Source of the DNA: Bin5 sp965208965
GTDB lineage: Bacteria; Chloroflexota; Anaerolineae; Caldilineales; Caldilineaceae
DNA length: 64,000 nucleotides
NCBI GenBank assembly: GCA_965208965.1
Contig: OZ242384.1
Location: 1,736,001 to 1,800,000, forward strand
Reading direction: 5' to 3'
Under the pieces are notes generated by a model, which was not told the DNA's origin, did no database searches, and worked only from the letters and a program-made list of their open reading frames with translations. Shown piece after piece: positions 40,740-49,289 of the stretch; the first letter of the stretch is position 1; each line of letters opens with the position of its first letter. Both the position numbers and the translations under genes were made by a program.

Positions 40740-42290
40740 ATGATTGCCAACGCTGAAGAATTCAACTTCGAAAAACGCAACGTTGTTATTTTGGGGATGG
40801 GCCGTCAAGGAATGGCGTTGGCCCGTTACTTCTCGGCGGCAGGCGCAAACGTAACCATCAGCGATGTCGCGTCCGCACAAAAGTTGGCCGAAGAGTTGGA
40901 GCAGTTGGGTGATCTGCCCGTAGCGCTTGCCTTGGGCGGCCATCCTCCCAACCTGCTTGATGACTGTGATCTTCTCTGCCTCAGCGGCGGTGTGCGGCTC
41001 CAATCGCAGTTGGTGCAGGACGCCATCAGTCTCGGCATCCCTCTCAGCAATGACAGCCTGCTCACAATGCAGCTGGCCCCCTGCCCCGTCATCGCCATCA
41101 CCGGCAGCAGCGGCAAGACAACGACGACAACGCTTGTCGGTGAGATGTTGCAGAAAACCGTCGGTAACGCCCATACCGTCCACGTCGGCGGCAATATCGG
41201 CAGGCCGCTGCTGGACCGCCTCGACGCGATTCGGGAAGATGACATGATGGTGCTCGAGCTGAGTAGCTTTCAGCTTGAACTGTTCGATCCGAAAGTCGCC
41301 TATGGCCCGTTCGACCAGCTGGGGCCGGACGTAGCCGCCATTCTCAATGTCACGCCCAATCACCTGGACCGGCACTCGTCGATGGCTGACTACGTTCTGG
41401 CGAAGTCCAACCTGTTGCGCCATTTGAAGCCCACCAGCGTCGTGGTCCTCAACGCCGATGATCCGGTGGCGAGCCGGGTGGCTGGCTGGCATGATGACGA
41501 GAAACCCATTCCCGCCGATTGGGAACTGGACTCTCTCCTGGCGCAATGCCGTACCGTCCTGGGCAGAGACAGGCGCATCATTTCTTTCTCCTCCTCTTTG
41601 AGCCGAATCCAGCGCACTTCACTTTACAGTTCCGAGTCTGGGCCGCGGCCTGTCGCCGGCGCCTGGGCGTCCGAAACGACCGAAGAGCTGTTCTTCGAAG
41701 GCCGGCCCTTCTGCCGCCGCACTGACGTACGATTGCGAGGGGAGCACAATATTTCCAACCTGTTGGCGGCCGCGGCCGTCAGCGGAGCGGCCGGCGCATC
41801 CCAAGAGGCGATGGGGCGCGTTGCACGCTCCTTTGCCGGTGTACCGCACAGGCTGGAGGAGATGCGGCCCAAAGGCAACGTCGTATGGATCAATGACAGC
41901 ATCGCGACCGCGCCGGAGCGGGCCGTCGCCGGGCTCCAGGTCTTCCCCCCGGGCGCGCAGACGCTCATTCTACTGGCCGGCGGCAAAGACAAGAATCTGC
42001 CCTGGGATACTTTCGCCGACGAAGTGCTGGATCGGGTCCAATGTCTGATCGGGTTCGGAGAAGCGGGGTCAATGATCGCCGACAAAGTGCGGGAACGGGC
42101 CTCCTTCCGGCGTATCTCCGCTCCCTGTTGCGCTGTTGTACAGCGCCTTGACGAGGCCGTCGTCCTCGCCAAGCAGACTGCCACGCCGGGTACGGTCGTG
42201 CTCTTTTCCCCCGGCGGCACCAGTTACGATGCCTACAAAAACTTCGAACAGCGCGGGGAACATTTCCGCAACCTGGTGGCCGGCGGCTAG
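40740..42290 (+). CDS. murD: UDP-MurNAc-L-alanine:D-glutamate ligase MurD
   Basis: A 516-residue Mur ligase adding D-Glu. An N-terminal Rossmann-like domain (VVILGMGRQGMALARYF) precedes the ATP-binding site ITGSSGKTTTTTL at about 120-132, then VELSSFQLEL-type LELSSFQLELF and NVTPNHLDRH, and the C-terminal HRLEEM motif and INDSIATAPE. It is longer than the usual 440-450 residues because of an insertion at about 255-310. The ATG has AAGGAG ten bases upstream. Confidence 0.95.
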   Translation: MIANAEEFNFEKRNVVILGMGRQGMALARYFSAAGANVTISDVASAQKLAEELEQLGDLPVALALGGHPPNLLDDCDLLCLSGGVRLQSQLVQDAISLGIPLSNDSLLTMQLAPCPVIAITGSSGKTTTTTLVGEMLQKTVGNAHTVHVGGNIGRPLLDRLDAIREDDMMVLELSSFQLELFDPKVAYGPFDQLGPDVAAILNVTPNHLDRHSSMADYVLAKSNLLRHLKPTSVVVLNADDPVASRVAGWHDDEKPIPADWELDSLLAQCRTVLGRDRRIISFSSSLSRIQRTSLYSSESGPRPVAGAWASETTEELFFEGRPFCRRTDVRLRGEHNISNLLAAAAVSGAAGASQEAMGRVARSFAGVPHRLEEMRPKGNVVWINDSIATAPERAVAGLQVFPPGAQTLILLAGGKDKNLPWDTFADEVLDRVQCLIGFGEAGSMIADKVRERASFRRISAPCCAVVQRLDEAVVLAKQTATPGTVVLFSPGGTSYDAYKNFEQRGEHFRNLVAGG

Positions 42291-42366
42291 TGGACACCCC
42301 ACTTTGCGGGCCTTCGGCAACGGCCCCCGGTTCCTGCATTATGCTGCGGAAGATTGAGGAATGACA

Positions 42367-43740
42367 ATGGCGCTTCAGGTCGGCCAAGCGAAACAGCTCG
42401 GTAGGTTCGGGCCCAACATCGATTGGGCGCTGGCCACCGTCCTGACCTGCCTGATTCTGTTCGGGTCTGTAATGGTCTTCAGCGCCAGTTACCCTTGGGC
42501 GCTGGAAAATCAGGTGTCCCCCTTCTATTACGTATTACTGCAGCTCCGCTGGTTGGGTGTCGGCCTGGTGGCGTTGGTCGGCGCCGCGATTGTCCCCTAC
42601 CGGGTATGGGAGCGGTGGAGCGTACCACTGATGGCGTTGGGTCTGATCTCCCTCATTGCGCTCATCTTTCTGGGTGAAAGCCGTTTCGGCGCAACCCGCG
42701 CCTTCCCCGGCGGCCGCGTTCAGCCGAGTGAACCGGTGAAGGTGATCGTTCTCATATACATCAGCACCTGGCTGGCCAGCAAAGGCGATCGAATAAAAGA
42801 CATCAACTATGGGCTGATTCCCTTCGGGGTACTCATGGGGATCGTGACGAGCTTAATCGTGGTGCAGCCCGACATAAGCACAACGATTCTGATCGTCGTC
42901 ACCGCGTTGATCATCTTTTTTCTGGCAGGCGCTGAGTTGAAACAGCTTATCCTGGGCGGGTTTGTGGCCGCCGTCACCTTCTGGCTGGTGATCACCCGCA
43001 ACAGCTATGCCAGCCGGCGGGTCAGCGCACTGCTCGAGTCGATCCAATCTCCTTTGAACAGCTCCGAATGGCAGATCCGCGAAGCCAGCCAGGCCATTGT
43101 CAAAGGAGGCCCGCTTGGCGTGGGTCTGGGCAACAGCACCGAAAAGTTGCCGGGAAATCTGCCCCTGAGCTGGTCGGACAATATTTTTGCGGTGATCGGC
43201 GAGGAGATGGGGCTGCTGGGCACGCTGGCGGTGATTCTCCTCTTCACGCTCTTTGTCTATCGCGGCCTGCGCATCGCCAGTGAATCGTCCGATATCTTCG
43301 GCTCCTTGCTGGCAGTGGGTATCACCGCACTCATCATCCTGCAGGCTATCATTCACATCGCGGTCGCGGTGGCCGTCGCGCCGCCCACCGGCGTGACACT
43401 GCCGTTCGTCAGCTTTGGCGGCAGTTCTCTTGTCACGTCAATGGGGGCCGCCGGCATACTGCTCAACATCAGCCGCTATCGCGGTCTGCCCCCTCCCGCT
43501 GCGCCCCGTCGCGGCGAAGCCGACGCACGCCCTCACCCCACGGCGGGCGACCGGATTCGCGGGGGCCTGGCCAGCGCTTTCGGGGCAAAAAAATCCGGGG
43601 CATCCTCTGGCCCTCCAGGGCAGACAGCCCATGCGCCTTCTAATTTCGGGTGGCGGAACCGGGGGTCACATTTATCCGGCTCTCGCCGTCGTCGAACAAC
43701 TAAGAATCAACGCACTGACCGTCGCGACCGCTCAGGGTAA
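42367..43740 (+). CDS. ftsW: Septal glycosyltransferase FtsW
   Basis: A 457-residue SEDS-family membrane glycosyltransferase that polymerises lipid II at the septum with FtsI. About ten membrane helices, with KGGPLGVGLGNSTEKLP and LPFVSFGGSSLVTSMGAAGILLNISR (core FVSFGGSSL) near the end, identify the family. ATG 42367 is chosen because GAGGA lies six bases upstream. After the last helix an Arg-rich tail of about 80 residues runs 110 bases into murG in another frame, an unusually long overlap. Confidence 0.93.
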   Translation: MALQVGQAKQLGRFGPNIDWALATVLTCLILFGSVMVFSASYPWALENQVSPFYYVLLQLRWLGVGLVALVGAAIVPYRVWERWSVPLMALGLISLIALIFLGESRFGATRAFPGGRVQPSEPVKVIVLIYISTWLASKGDRIKDINYGLIPFGVLMGIVTSLIVVQPDISTTILIVVTALIIFFLAGAELKQLILGGFVAAVTFWLVITRNSYASRRVSALLESIQSPLNSSEWQIREASQAIVKGGPLGVGLGNSTEKLPGNLPLSWSDNIFAVIGEEMGLLGTLAVILLFTLFVYRGLRIASESSDIFGSLLAVGITALIILQAIIHIAVAVAVAPPTGVTLPFVSFGGSSLVTSMGAAGILLNISRYRGLPPPAAPRRGEADARPHPTAGDRIRGGLASAFGAKKSGASSGPPGQTAHAPSNFGWRNRGSHLSGSRRRRTTKNQRTDRRDRSG

Positions 43741-44773
43741 CCCGGTACTGCTGTGGCTGGGGAGCCGGACCGGCATCGAGCACCCTCTTGTGCAGGATGC
43801 TGGCATCCCCTTCCGCGACATTCATAGCGGCGCGTTGCGAGGACGCAATCCTTTGATGGCTTCACGTAATCTGGCCAAAATGTTGGCAGGCATACGCCAG
43901 TCTCTGCAAATTCTTGAAGAATTCCGTCCGCAGGCATGCTTTGCGACCGGTGGATATGTCATGGCGCCCGTTGCGATAGCCTGTCGCATGCGCTCGGTGC
44001 CGGTGATGATCTATCTGCCTGACATGACCCCCGGCCTGGCAGTGCGCTGGCTCAGCCGCTTGGCCCAGCGGGTCGCAGTCAGCTTTCCCGAGGTGGCCGG
44101 CTTCTTCGGCCAAAAGGCGGTAGTCACCGGTTACCCCGTTCGCGCCGCACTCTTGCAAGCGATAGAGAACAGGCAGACAGCCAGGCGCCAACTGACCCAA
44201 AAACTGGGACTGGACCTGGAGGACCGACTGCCCCTTCTACTGGTTTTTGGCGGCAGCCAGGGCGCCCGCAGTATCAACCAGGCCGTCTGGCAAGCCGCGC
44301 CTACGCTCTTGCCCGCCTGCCAGATTCTGCACGTCATCGGAACGCGCGACTGGCCCCTGCTGGAACAGGAAGGGCCGGCTCTCTGGAATTGCCCCCTGGC
44401 TTACCGCTACCATCCCGTGCCTTATCTGCACGAGGAGATGGCTTGGGCCCTGGCCAGCGCTGACCTGGCGGTCGCCCGTGCCGGGGCCAGTGTGCTGGCC
44501 GAGTTTCCGCTGGCGCGCCTCCCGTCGGTACTCGCGCCTCTGCCCGGCGCCGGCTCCCATCAGTTCCCCAATGCGCAGAAACTGGCCGAATCCGGCGGCA
44601 CGATCATTATCGAGGACGGACAGCTGGCTGAAAGACTGGAATCGACCATCGCGACCCTCCTGGCCGATGAAAATCGGCGACTTGCCATGGGGGCGGCGGT
44701 CGGCGCCCTGGCCCGGCCCCAGGCCGCAGACAATATCGTACGCGAACTTCAGCGGCTCGTAGCCCATGGATAG
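43631..44773 (+). CDS. murG: UDP-GlcNAc:lipid I transferase MurG
   Basis: A 380-residue membrane-associated GT-B glycosyltransferase that converts lipid I to lipid II. It starts with MRLLISGGGTGGHIYPALA (the first glycine-rich loop). FATGGYVMAPVAIACR and the third loop LVFGGSQGARSIN follow, then ASADLAVARAGASVLAEF in the UDP-GlcNAc site. The ATG at 43631 is fixed by this N-terminus and lies inside ftsW, so translation of the two is likely coupled. Confidence 0.96.
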   Translation: MRLLISGGGTGGHIYPALAVVEQLRINALTVATAQGNPVLLWLGSRTGIEHPLVQDAGIPFRDIHSGALRGRNPLMASRNLAKMLAGIRQSLQILEEFRPQACFATGGYVMAPVAIACRMRSVPVMIYLPDMTPGLAVRWLSRLAQRVAVSFPEVAGFFGQKAVVTGYPVRAALLQAIENRQTARRQLTQKLGLDLEDRLPLLLVFGGSQGARSINQAVWQAAPTLLPACQILHVIGTRDWPLLEQEGPALWNCPLAYRYHPVPYLHEEMAWALASADLAVARAGASVLAEFPLARLPSVLAPLPGAGSHQFPNAQKLAESGGTIIIEDGQLAERLESTIATLLADENRRLAMGAAVGALARPQAADNIVRELQRLVAHG

Positions 44774-44881
44774 CACGGTTCACCGGCCGCCGAGGTTGTG
44801 GACTGTGATTTTTGAAAATGATTGCAATGCAGGTGGGATAGGCCCAGAGGGCGCCCTCCTCCCAGGATGAAAGCATAAAAA

Positions 44882-45556
44882 ATGAGTGAAAACACGCCAG
44901 GCACAGTTGCATTTGCATTTTACGTTCTTCTATTTGCTTGGATCGGCTTCCGGCGCGGCCTGTTCAGGGAGTTGTTGGTGCTGGTCGTCTCGGTCGGCGG
45001 CTTCTTCCTGCTGCAACAAAACCAGGGACTGGCCCTGGATATCGTCAGGCAGGTGCTGAGTATCGTCTTCGGTATCATCAGCGCTGGCGCAAGGTTGCTT
45101 GCCTCGCTGCGCGCAGGGGATACAGGGGGAATTGGCGAACCGGTCTACACCCTGGGAGCCTCGGACTGGCTCTCGGATGCGCAGCCGCCTACGATCTCCT
45201 TTCTGGTCTGGTCGGGGTTGCTGCTGTTTACCTACCTGTTGACCAATAAGGCGATTACTGACAGCCAGAGTTCATCCGGTCTCCTTGCGGCGATGATCGG
45301 AATCGGCAACGGGCTGTTCTACATCCCTACTTTTGCGCCGCGGCTGATCAACTTCATCCCGGAGGTCGGGGTTACATCGGTCTCATCTCCCGGCACGGGG
45401 ATGGAGGGGCTTCTGCAAAGCGTGACCGACATGATGCATTCCGGTTTTGGCGATCTCTGGGAGGCATTAGGGCCTCAACAGCCCATCTTGGCCGCGATTG
45501 CGCTCACGGTGCTGCTCGTGGCGGTGATCAGCACACTGCGCCGCGGCCAAACCTGA
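44882..45556 (+). CDS. Integral membrane protein, CvpA-like
   Basis: A 224-residue hydrophobic protein of uncertain family. Helices are at about 9-28, 30-50 and 58-78, one near 105-122, and one at the C-terminus (202-217). The N-terminal WIGFRRGLFRELLVLVVSVGGFF (core RRGLFRELLVL) resembles the GxxRGfxxel start of CvpA-type proteins. It stands between murG and murC together with a second membrane protein, so a part in envelope or division work is plausible but not shown. The SD site is weak. Confidence 0.6.
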   Translation: MSENTPGTVAFAFYVLLFAWIGFRRGLFRELLVLVVSVGGFFLLQQNQGLALDIVRQVLSIVFGIISAGARLLASLRAGDTGGIGEPVYTLGASDWLSDAQPPTISFLVWSGLLLFTYLLTNKAITDSQSSSGLLAAMIGIGNGLFYIPTFAPRLINFIPEVGVTSVSSPGTGMEGLLQSVTDMMHSGFGDLWEALGPQQPILAAIALTVLLVAVISTLRRGQT

Positions 45557-45624
45557 TCGAGCGCACATTGTACCAGGATGTGACAAGCCGTCATCTGTGA
45601 AATACGCCTGCCTACGAAACTGTA

Positions 45625-46170
45625 ATGGGTCTGATCGAAGTTTATTTCGGCTCTATCGCCGGCATCATCACCATGATAGGCCTCGCCCAGGGTTATGCAC
45701 GCGAACTGGGCAGGTCCATGATCATAATCGTCGCCATCTTTCTGCTGCTCTATGTCCAGGATCGCCTCAATCCGATCCTGGACAGTGTGTGGCGCATGGT
45801 ATTTTCGACCGAAGATGTGGGCGCCCAGCAGCTGTTTCTGAGCAATTTCTACCTGGTCCTCTTTGTCGTTATCATTTTTGCCGGCTATGCCGGGCGGGTT
45901 ATTACATTCAGCGGTCAGCAGTGGCCGATGCCCCAGGGCGCGATTCTCAGCTGCCTCGTCGGCGCAGTCAACGGCTACCTGATCAGCGGCAGCCTCTGGT
46001 ATTACCAGCACATTTACGGCTATCCCCTCTCAAACCTGGGATGGATAAATCCAGACCTGTCGCCGATCGCTGTCGAGCTGGTGCGCTATCTGCCCCAGAA
46101 TGTCATGCCTTCACCCACGCCGTGGGTGATTCCCATCGCGATACTGCTGCTGATGCGGGTGCGGGGATGA
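45625..46170 (+). CDS. Integral membrane protein, CvpA-like (second copy)
   Basis: A 181-residue membrane protein with about four helices (8-20, 30-46, 70-90, 100-120). It has the pattern IGLAQGYARELGRSMIIIVA (GxxRELgrs), which parallels the preceding gene and the CvpA family. The two may be distant paralogues acting together. It is followed 54 bases later by murC. No catalytic residues can be recognised. Confidence 0.6.
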   Translation: MGLIEVYFGSIAGIITMIGLAQGYARELGRSMIIIVAIFLLLYVQDRLNPILDSVWRMVFSTEDVGAQQLFLSNFYLVLFVVIIFAGYAGRVITFSGQQWPMPQGAILSCLVGAVNGYLISGSLWYYQHIYGYPLSNLGWINPDLSPIAVELVRYLPQNVMPSPTPWVIPIAILLLMRVRG

Positions 46171-46224
46171 GAGTTGAATACATTCCGACTGAAGCGCGGC
46201 TCGGCCGCAGCCACGGAGGCAGGG

Positions 46225-47694
46225 ATGCCGGTTGACAGCTGGCAGAACCAGTTGCAAAAGGCGCTGGACGCCCCTCGACCCAAAAAGGGCGGGGACGACA
46301 CGCGGCCGCGCGTGCATCTGATAGGAATAGGCGGCGCTGGCCTCTCCGCCATCGCCCACGTTCTCCTGCAACGGGGCATACACGTCAGCGGAAGCGACCG
46401 GCAGGAGAGCGAACGCACCCGCCGGCTGGCCGCGGCCGGCGCGAAAATCTTCGGACGCCAGGGCGCGGCCGCAGAACTCGCCGGGCTACCGGACCGGGAC
46501 CGCCCGGACGTCGTCCTGATCAGCAGCGCCGTCGATGAAAGCAACCCGGAACGCCAGACCGCGCAGAGGCTGGGGATACCGGTCGTCAGACGGGAGATGT
46601 TCCTCCCGCCGCTGCTGGCCGGCCGCGATGTCATCGCAGTCTCCGGCACGCATGGCAAGAGCACGACAACCGCCATGATCGTGCAGACCCTGCAAGCAAA
46701 CGGCTGCGACGCCGGCTATATCATCGGAGCCGACCTGCCTGGATTCGGCAACGCCCATGCCGGGACAGCCGCCGAGTTTGTGATCGAAGCCGATGAGTAT
46801 GACCGCATGTTCCATGGATTGACGCCGATGGTGGCGGTCGTGACCAATGTGGAGTGGGACCACCCCGACTGCTATCCGACGCCGGCCAGCTTTGTCGACG
46901 CCTTCCGCCAGTTTGTGGCGCAGGTGCGCGCCGAAGGATGCGTGATTTCGTGCGGGGACGACCCCGGCGCCGAGGCGCTGCGCACAGGCCGTGCAACCGA
47001 AAACGGTCCTGTCTGGCTGACGTATGGGTTGCGTGAAGGGTGCGACGTGCAGGCCGCCGGCGAGACAGTGGGCGGGGGAGGGGGCTATGCCGCCGCGGTG
47101 CAAAGCGGAAGGGCGTCGCTCGGACGCCTGCAGCTGCAGGCGCCGGGCATCCACAACCTGCGCAATGCCTTGGCCGCGTTGACCGTGGCCCGCCGCTGTG
47201 GTGTGCCGGCGGCGCAGGTCCTGGCGAGCCTGCATCAATATTCAGGCATCGGCCGGCGTTTTGAACTGAAGGGGACGCGGCGGGGCGTAACGGTCGTCGA
47301 CGATTACGCCCACCACCCCACCGAAATCGAGGCAACCCTGGCTGCGGCCCGCAACCGCTTCGGCGAGCGGCGCATCTGGGCCGTCTTTCAGCCCCACACA
47401 TTCAGCCGCACCAGGGCGCTGTTGCACAAAATCGCCTCCAGCTTCGACAATGCCGACACGGTCCTGGTGACCGATATCTACGCTGCCAGAGAGAGCGGCG
47501 ACAGGGCCATGGCCGCGGCCGCGATCGCGGCCGCCAGCCCGCATCCGTCGATTCGCCATAGCGGTGATATCGAGGACACGAGCACGCTTCTCCACGGCGA
47601 AGTAACCGCCGGCGATGTCGTCCTGACACTGGGCGCAGGCACAAGCCACCGCATCGGTGAGACGCTGCTGGAGAGACTGGAGACCGATGGCTGA
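46225..47694 (+). CDS. murC: UDP-MurNAc:L-alanine ligase MurC
   Basis: A 489-residue Mur ligase adding the first L-Ala. The Rossmann motif HLIGIGGAGLSAIAHVL is near residue 30, the ATP-binding AVSGTHGKSTTTAM near 137-150, and EADEYDRMF and VTNVEWDHPDCY follow. VDDYAHHPTEI and the RTRALL segment are in the C-terminal domain. ATG 46225 is chosen for its GGAGG site five bases upstream; a TTG at 46174 would add 17 residues. Its stop overlaps the next gene by 8 bases. Confidence 0.95.
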   Translation: MPVDSWQNQLQKALDAPRPKKGGDDTRPRVHLIGIGGAGLSAIAHVLLQRGIHVSGSDRQESERTRRLAAAGAKIFGRQGAAAELAGLPDRDRPDVVLISSAVDESNPERQTAQRLGIPVVRREMFLPPLLAGRDVIAVSGTHGKSTTTAMIVQTLQANGCDAGYIIGADLPGFGNAHAGTAAEFVIEADEYDRMFHGLTPMVAVVTNVEWDHPDCYPTPASFVDAFRQFVAQVRAEGCVISCGDDPGAEALRTGRATENGPVWLTYGLREGCDVQAAGETVGGGGGYAAAVQSGRASLGRLQLQAPGIHNLRNALAALTVARRCGVPAAQVLASLHQYSGIGRRFELKGTRRGVTVVDDYAHHPTEIEATLAAARNRFGERRIWAVFQPHTFSRTRALLHKIASSFDNADTVLVTDIYAARESGDRAMAAAAIAAASPHPSIRHSGDIEDTSTLLHGEVTAGDVVLTLGAGTSHRIGETLLERLETDG

Positions 47695-48265
47695 AGGGAG
47701 AAATGTGCTGCCGCTAGTCCTGATCGTTTGCGGGGCGCCGGGCACGGGCAAGACGACACTGGCCCGCAAATTGGCCCCGGCTTTGGGACTGCCCTTGATT
47801 GCACGCGACGATCTCAAGGAGTCGCTTTTCGAGACGCTGGGCTGGTCAACGGTGGAGTGGTCGGAGCGGCTGGGCGCGGCAACCTATGAGCTGGTCTATC
47901 TGTTGATCGAACGCTTGCTGGAGGCCCGCTGCTCGCTAATTGTAGAAACGCCCTTTGATCCAGACTGGGCCAACCCGCGCTTCCAGGCATTGCAGGCGCG
48001 CCACCCTTTTCAACCGGCGCAGGTGATTCTATCCGCACGGCCCGACCTGCTGCGTCAACGCAATGCCCGGCGGGTGGACAACGGCGAACGACACCCTGAG
48101 CACGTGGACCGACTGCGGATGGGCCAGTACGACACGGTCGAGTTGGAACGGCGCAACCGTCCCCTGGATCTGGACGGGCCCGTATTTCAATTCGACACCA
48201 GCAGTTTCGCGGCGCTTGATTACGACCGGCTGCTACGTCAGCTTCGCACCTTACGAGGAAACTGA
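47687..48265 (+). CDS. P-loop kinase / AAA_33-like ATPase
   Basis: A 192-residue predicted kinase. Walker A GAPGTGKTT is at about 15-23, followed by IARDDLKESLFE, as in small-molecule kinases and zeta-toxin-like proteins. LIVETPFDP lies near 86-94 as a likely strand before a substrate loop, and an RQRNARRVDNGERHPEH lid-like segment near 123-140. The substrate is unknown. It overlaps murC by 8 bases (ATGGCTGA), has a GGAG site and lies between murC and murB, so it is co-expressed with wall synthesis. Confidence 0.75.
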   Translation: MAEGRNVLPLVLIVCGAPGTGKTTLARKLAPALGLPLIARDDLKESLFETLGWSTVEWSERLGAATYELVYLLIERLLEARCSLIVETPFDPDWANPRFQALQARHPFQPAQVILSARPDLLRQRNARRVDNGERHPEHVDRLRMGQYDTVELERRNRPLDLDGPVFQFDTSSFAALDYDRLLRQLRTLRGN

Positions 48266-48290
48266 TCACGAAGTGATTGTACTCGACATC

Positions 48291-49289
48291 ATGGCGCCAG
48301 CAGCGGCTCCGGCCCGCCAAAAGAGAGAAATCGGCGCCTCCGCTCTCGATCAGATCGAGGCCCTCGGCGTAGCGATGCGGCAGGACCACCCGCTGGCGAG
48401 CCTCACCACGATCAAAATTGGCGGACCTGCCGACTATTTCGCGGTTGTCTCAGACACGCATGATCTGCTGAAGCTGACGCGCTGGGCCAGGGCGAACGAT
48501 CTGCCCTACCTGATTTTAGGAGGCGGCAGCAATGTGCTGATCAGCGACCGCGGCGTGCGCGGGCTGGTGATCCATAACCGCTGCAATGCAGTGCAGGTGC
48601 AGGACGCCCCCTGCTGCGATTACCCCAAAGACACGCGTCCCTTCCTCTACGCCGAGAGCGGTGCGCTCATGGCCGGCGCGGCTCGTACCGCCATCAACGC
48701 CGGGTTGACCGGCCTTGAGTGGGCGGTGAGTGTGCCCGGGTCCGTCGGCGGGGCCGTTGTCAACAACGCCGGCGCACATGGCGGGGAAGTGAAGGACTCG
48801 CTGTGGGACGTTCTGCTGCTCGACGACAACGGCGATATCCAGGTCTACCGCGTCGAGGATCTCGCCTACGCCTACCGTCAAAGTAGCTTGAAACGGGAGG
48901 GGGCTGCCGACGCCGGCTTCGGACCCGTCCTCTTGAGCGCCAACTTCCGGCTGCAAACCGGCGACCGGGATACGATTCGCGCCGCCGCGCAGTCGTTCCT
49001 GGGCCATCGGCGCAGCACACAGCCGGTGGAGCCCTCACTGGGCAGCACATTCGTCAACCCGCCAGGCGATTTTGCCGGGCGCCTGATCGAGGAGGCCGGG
49101 CTGAAGGGGTTCAGTCTCGGCGGCGTTGAAGTCAGCAGTACGCACGCCAACTTTCTCATCAACCCCGGCGGCGTGGGCGCGGCGACTGCTGCCGGGGTCA
49201 TGGCGATGATCGAACATATTCAGAAGGCAGTGGCCCGGCGAAGCGGCGTAGAGCTGCAGCCGGAACTTCAGAAAATCGGGGAATGGTGA
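48291..49289 (+). CDS. murB: UDP-N-acetylenolpyruvoylglucosamine reductase MurB
   Basis: A 332-residue FAD enzyme that reduces the enolpyruvyl group to give UDP-MurNAc. FAD-binding motifs are TTIKIGGPADYF, LILGGGSNVLISD and VPGSVGGAVVNNAGAHGGE (core GSVGGAVVNNAGAHG). The proton donor region GSTFVNPPG and the C-terminal STHANFLINPGG follow. The ATG at 48291 fits the family, but a GTG at 48273 is possible. It follows the kinase by 25 bases and overlaps ddl by 7. Confidence 0.95.
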   Translation: MAPAAAPARQKREIGASALDQIEALGVAMRQDHPLASLTTIKIGGPADYFAVVSDTHDLLKLTRWARANDLPYLILGGGSNVLISDRGVRGLVIHNRCNAVQVQDAPCCDYPKDTRPFLYAESGALMAGAARTAINAGLTGLEWAVSVPGSVGGAVVNNAGAHGGEVKDSLWDVLLLDDNGDIQVYRVEDLAYAYRQSSLKREGAADAGFGPVLLSANFRLQTGDRDTIRAAAQSFLGHRRSTQPVEPSLGSTFVNPPGDFAGRLIEEAGLKGFSLGGVEVSSTHANFLINPGGVGAATAAGVMAMIEHIQKAVARRSGVELQPELQKIGEW

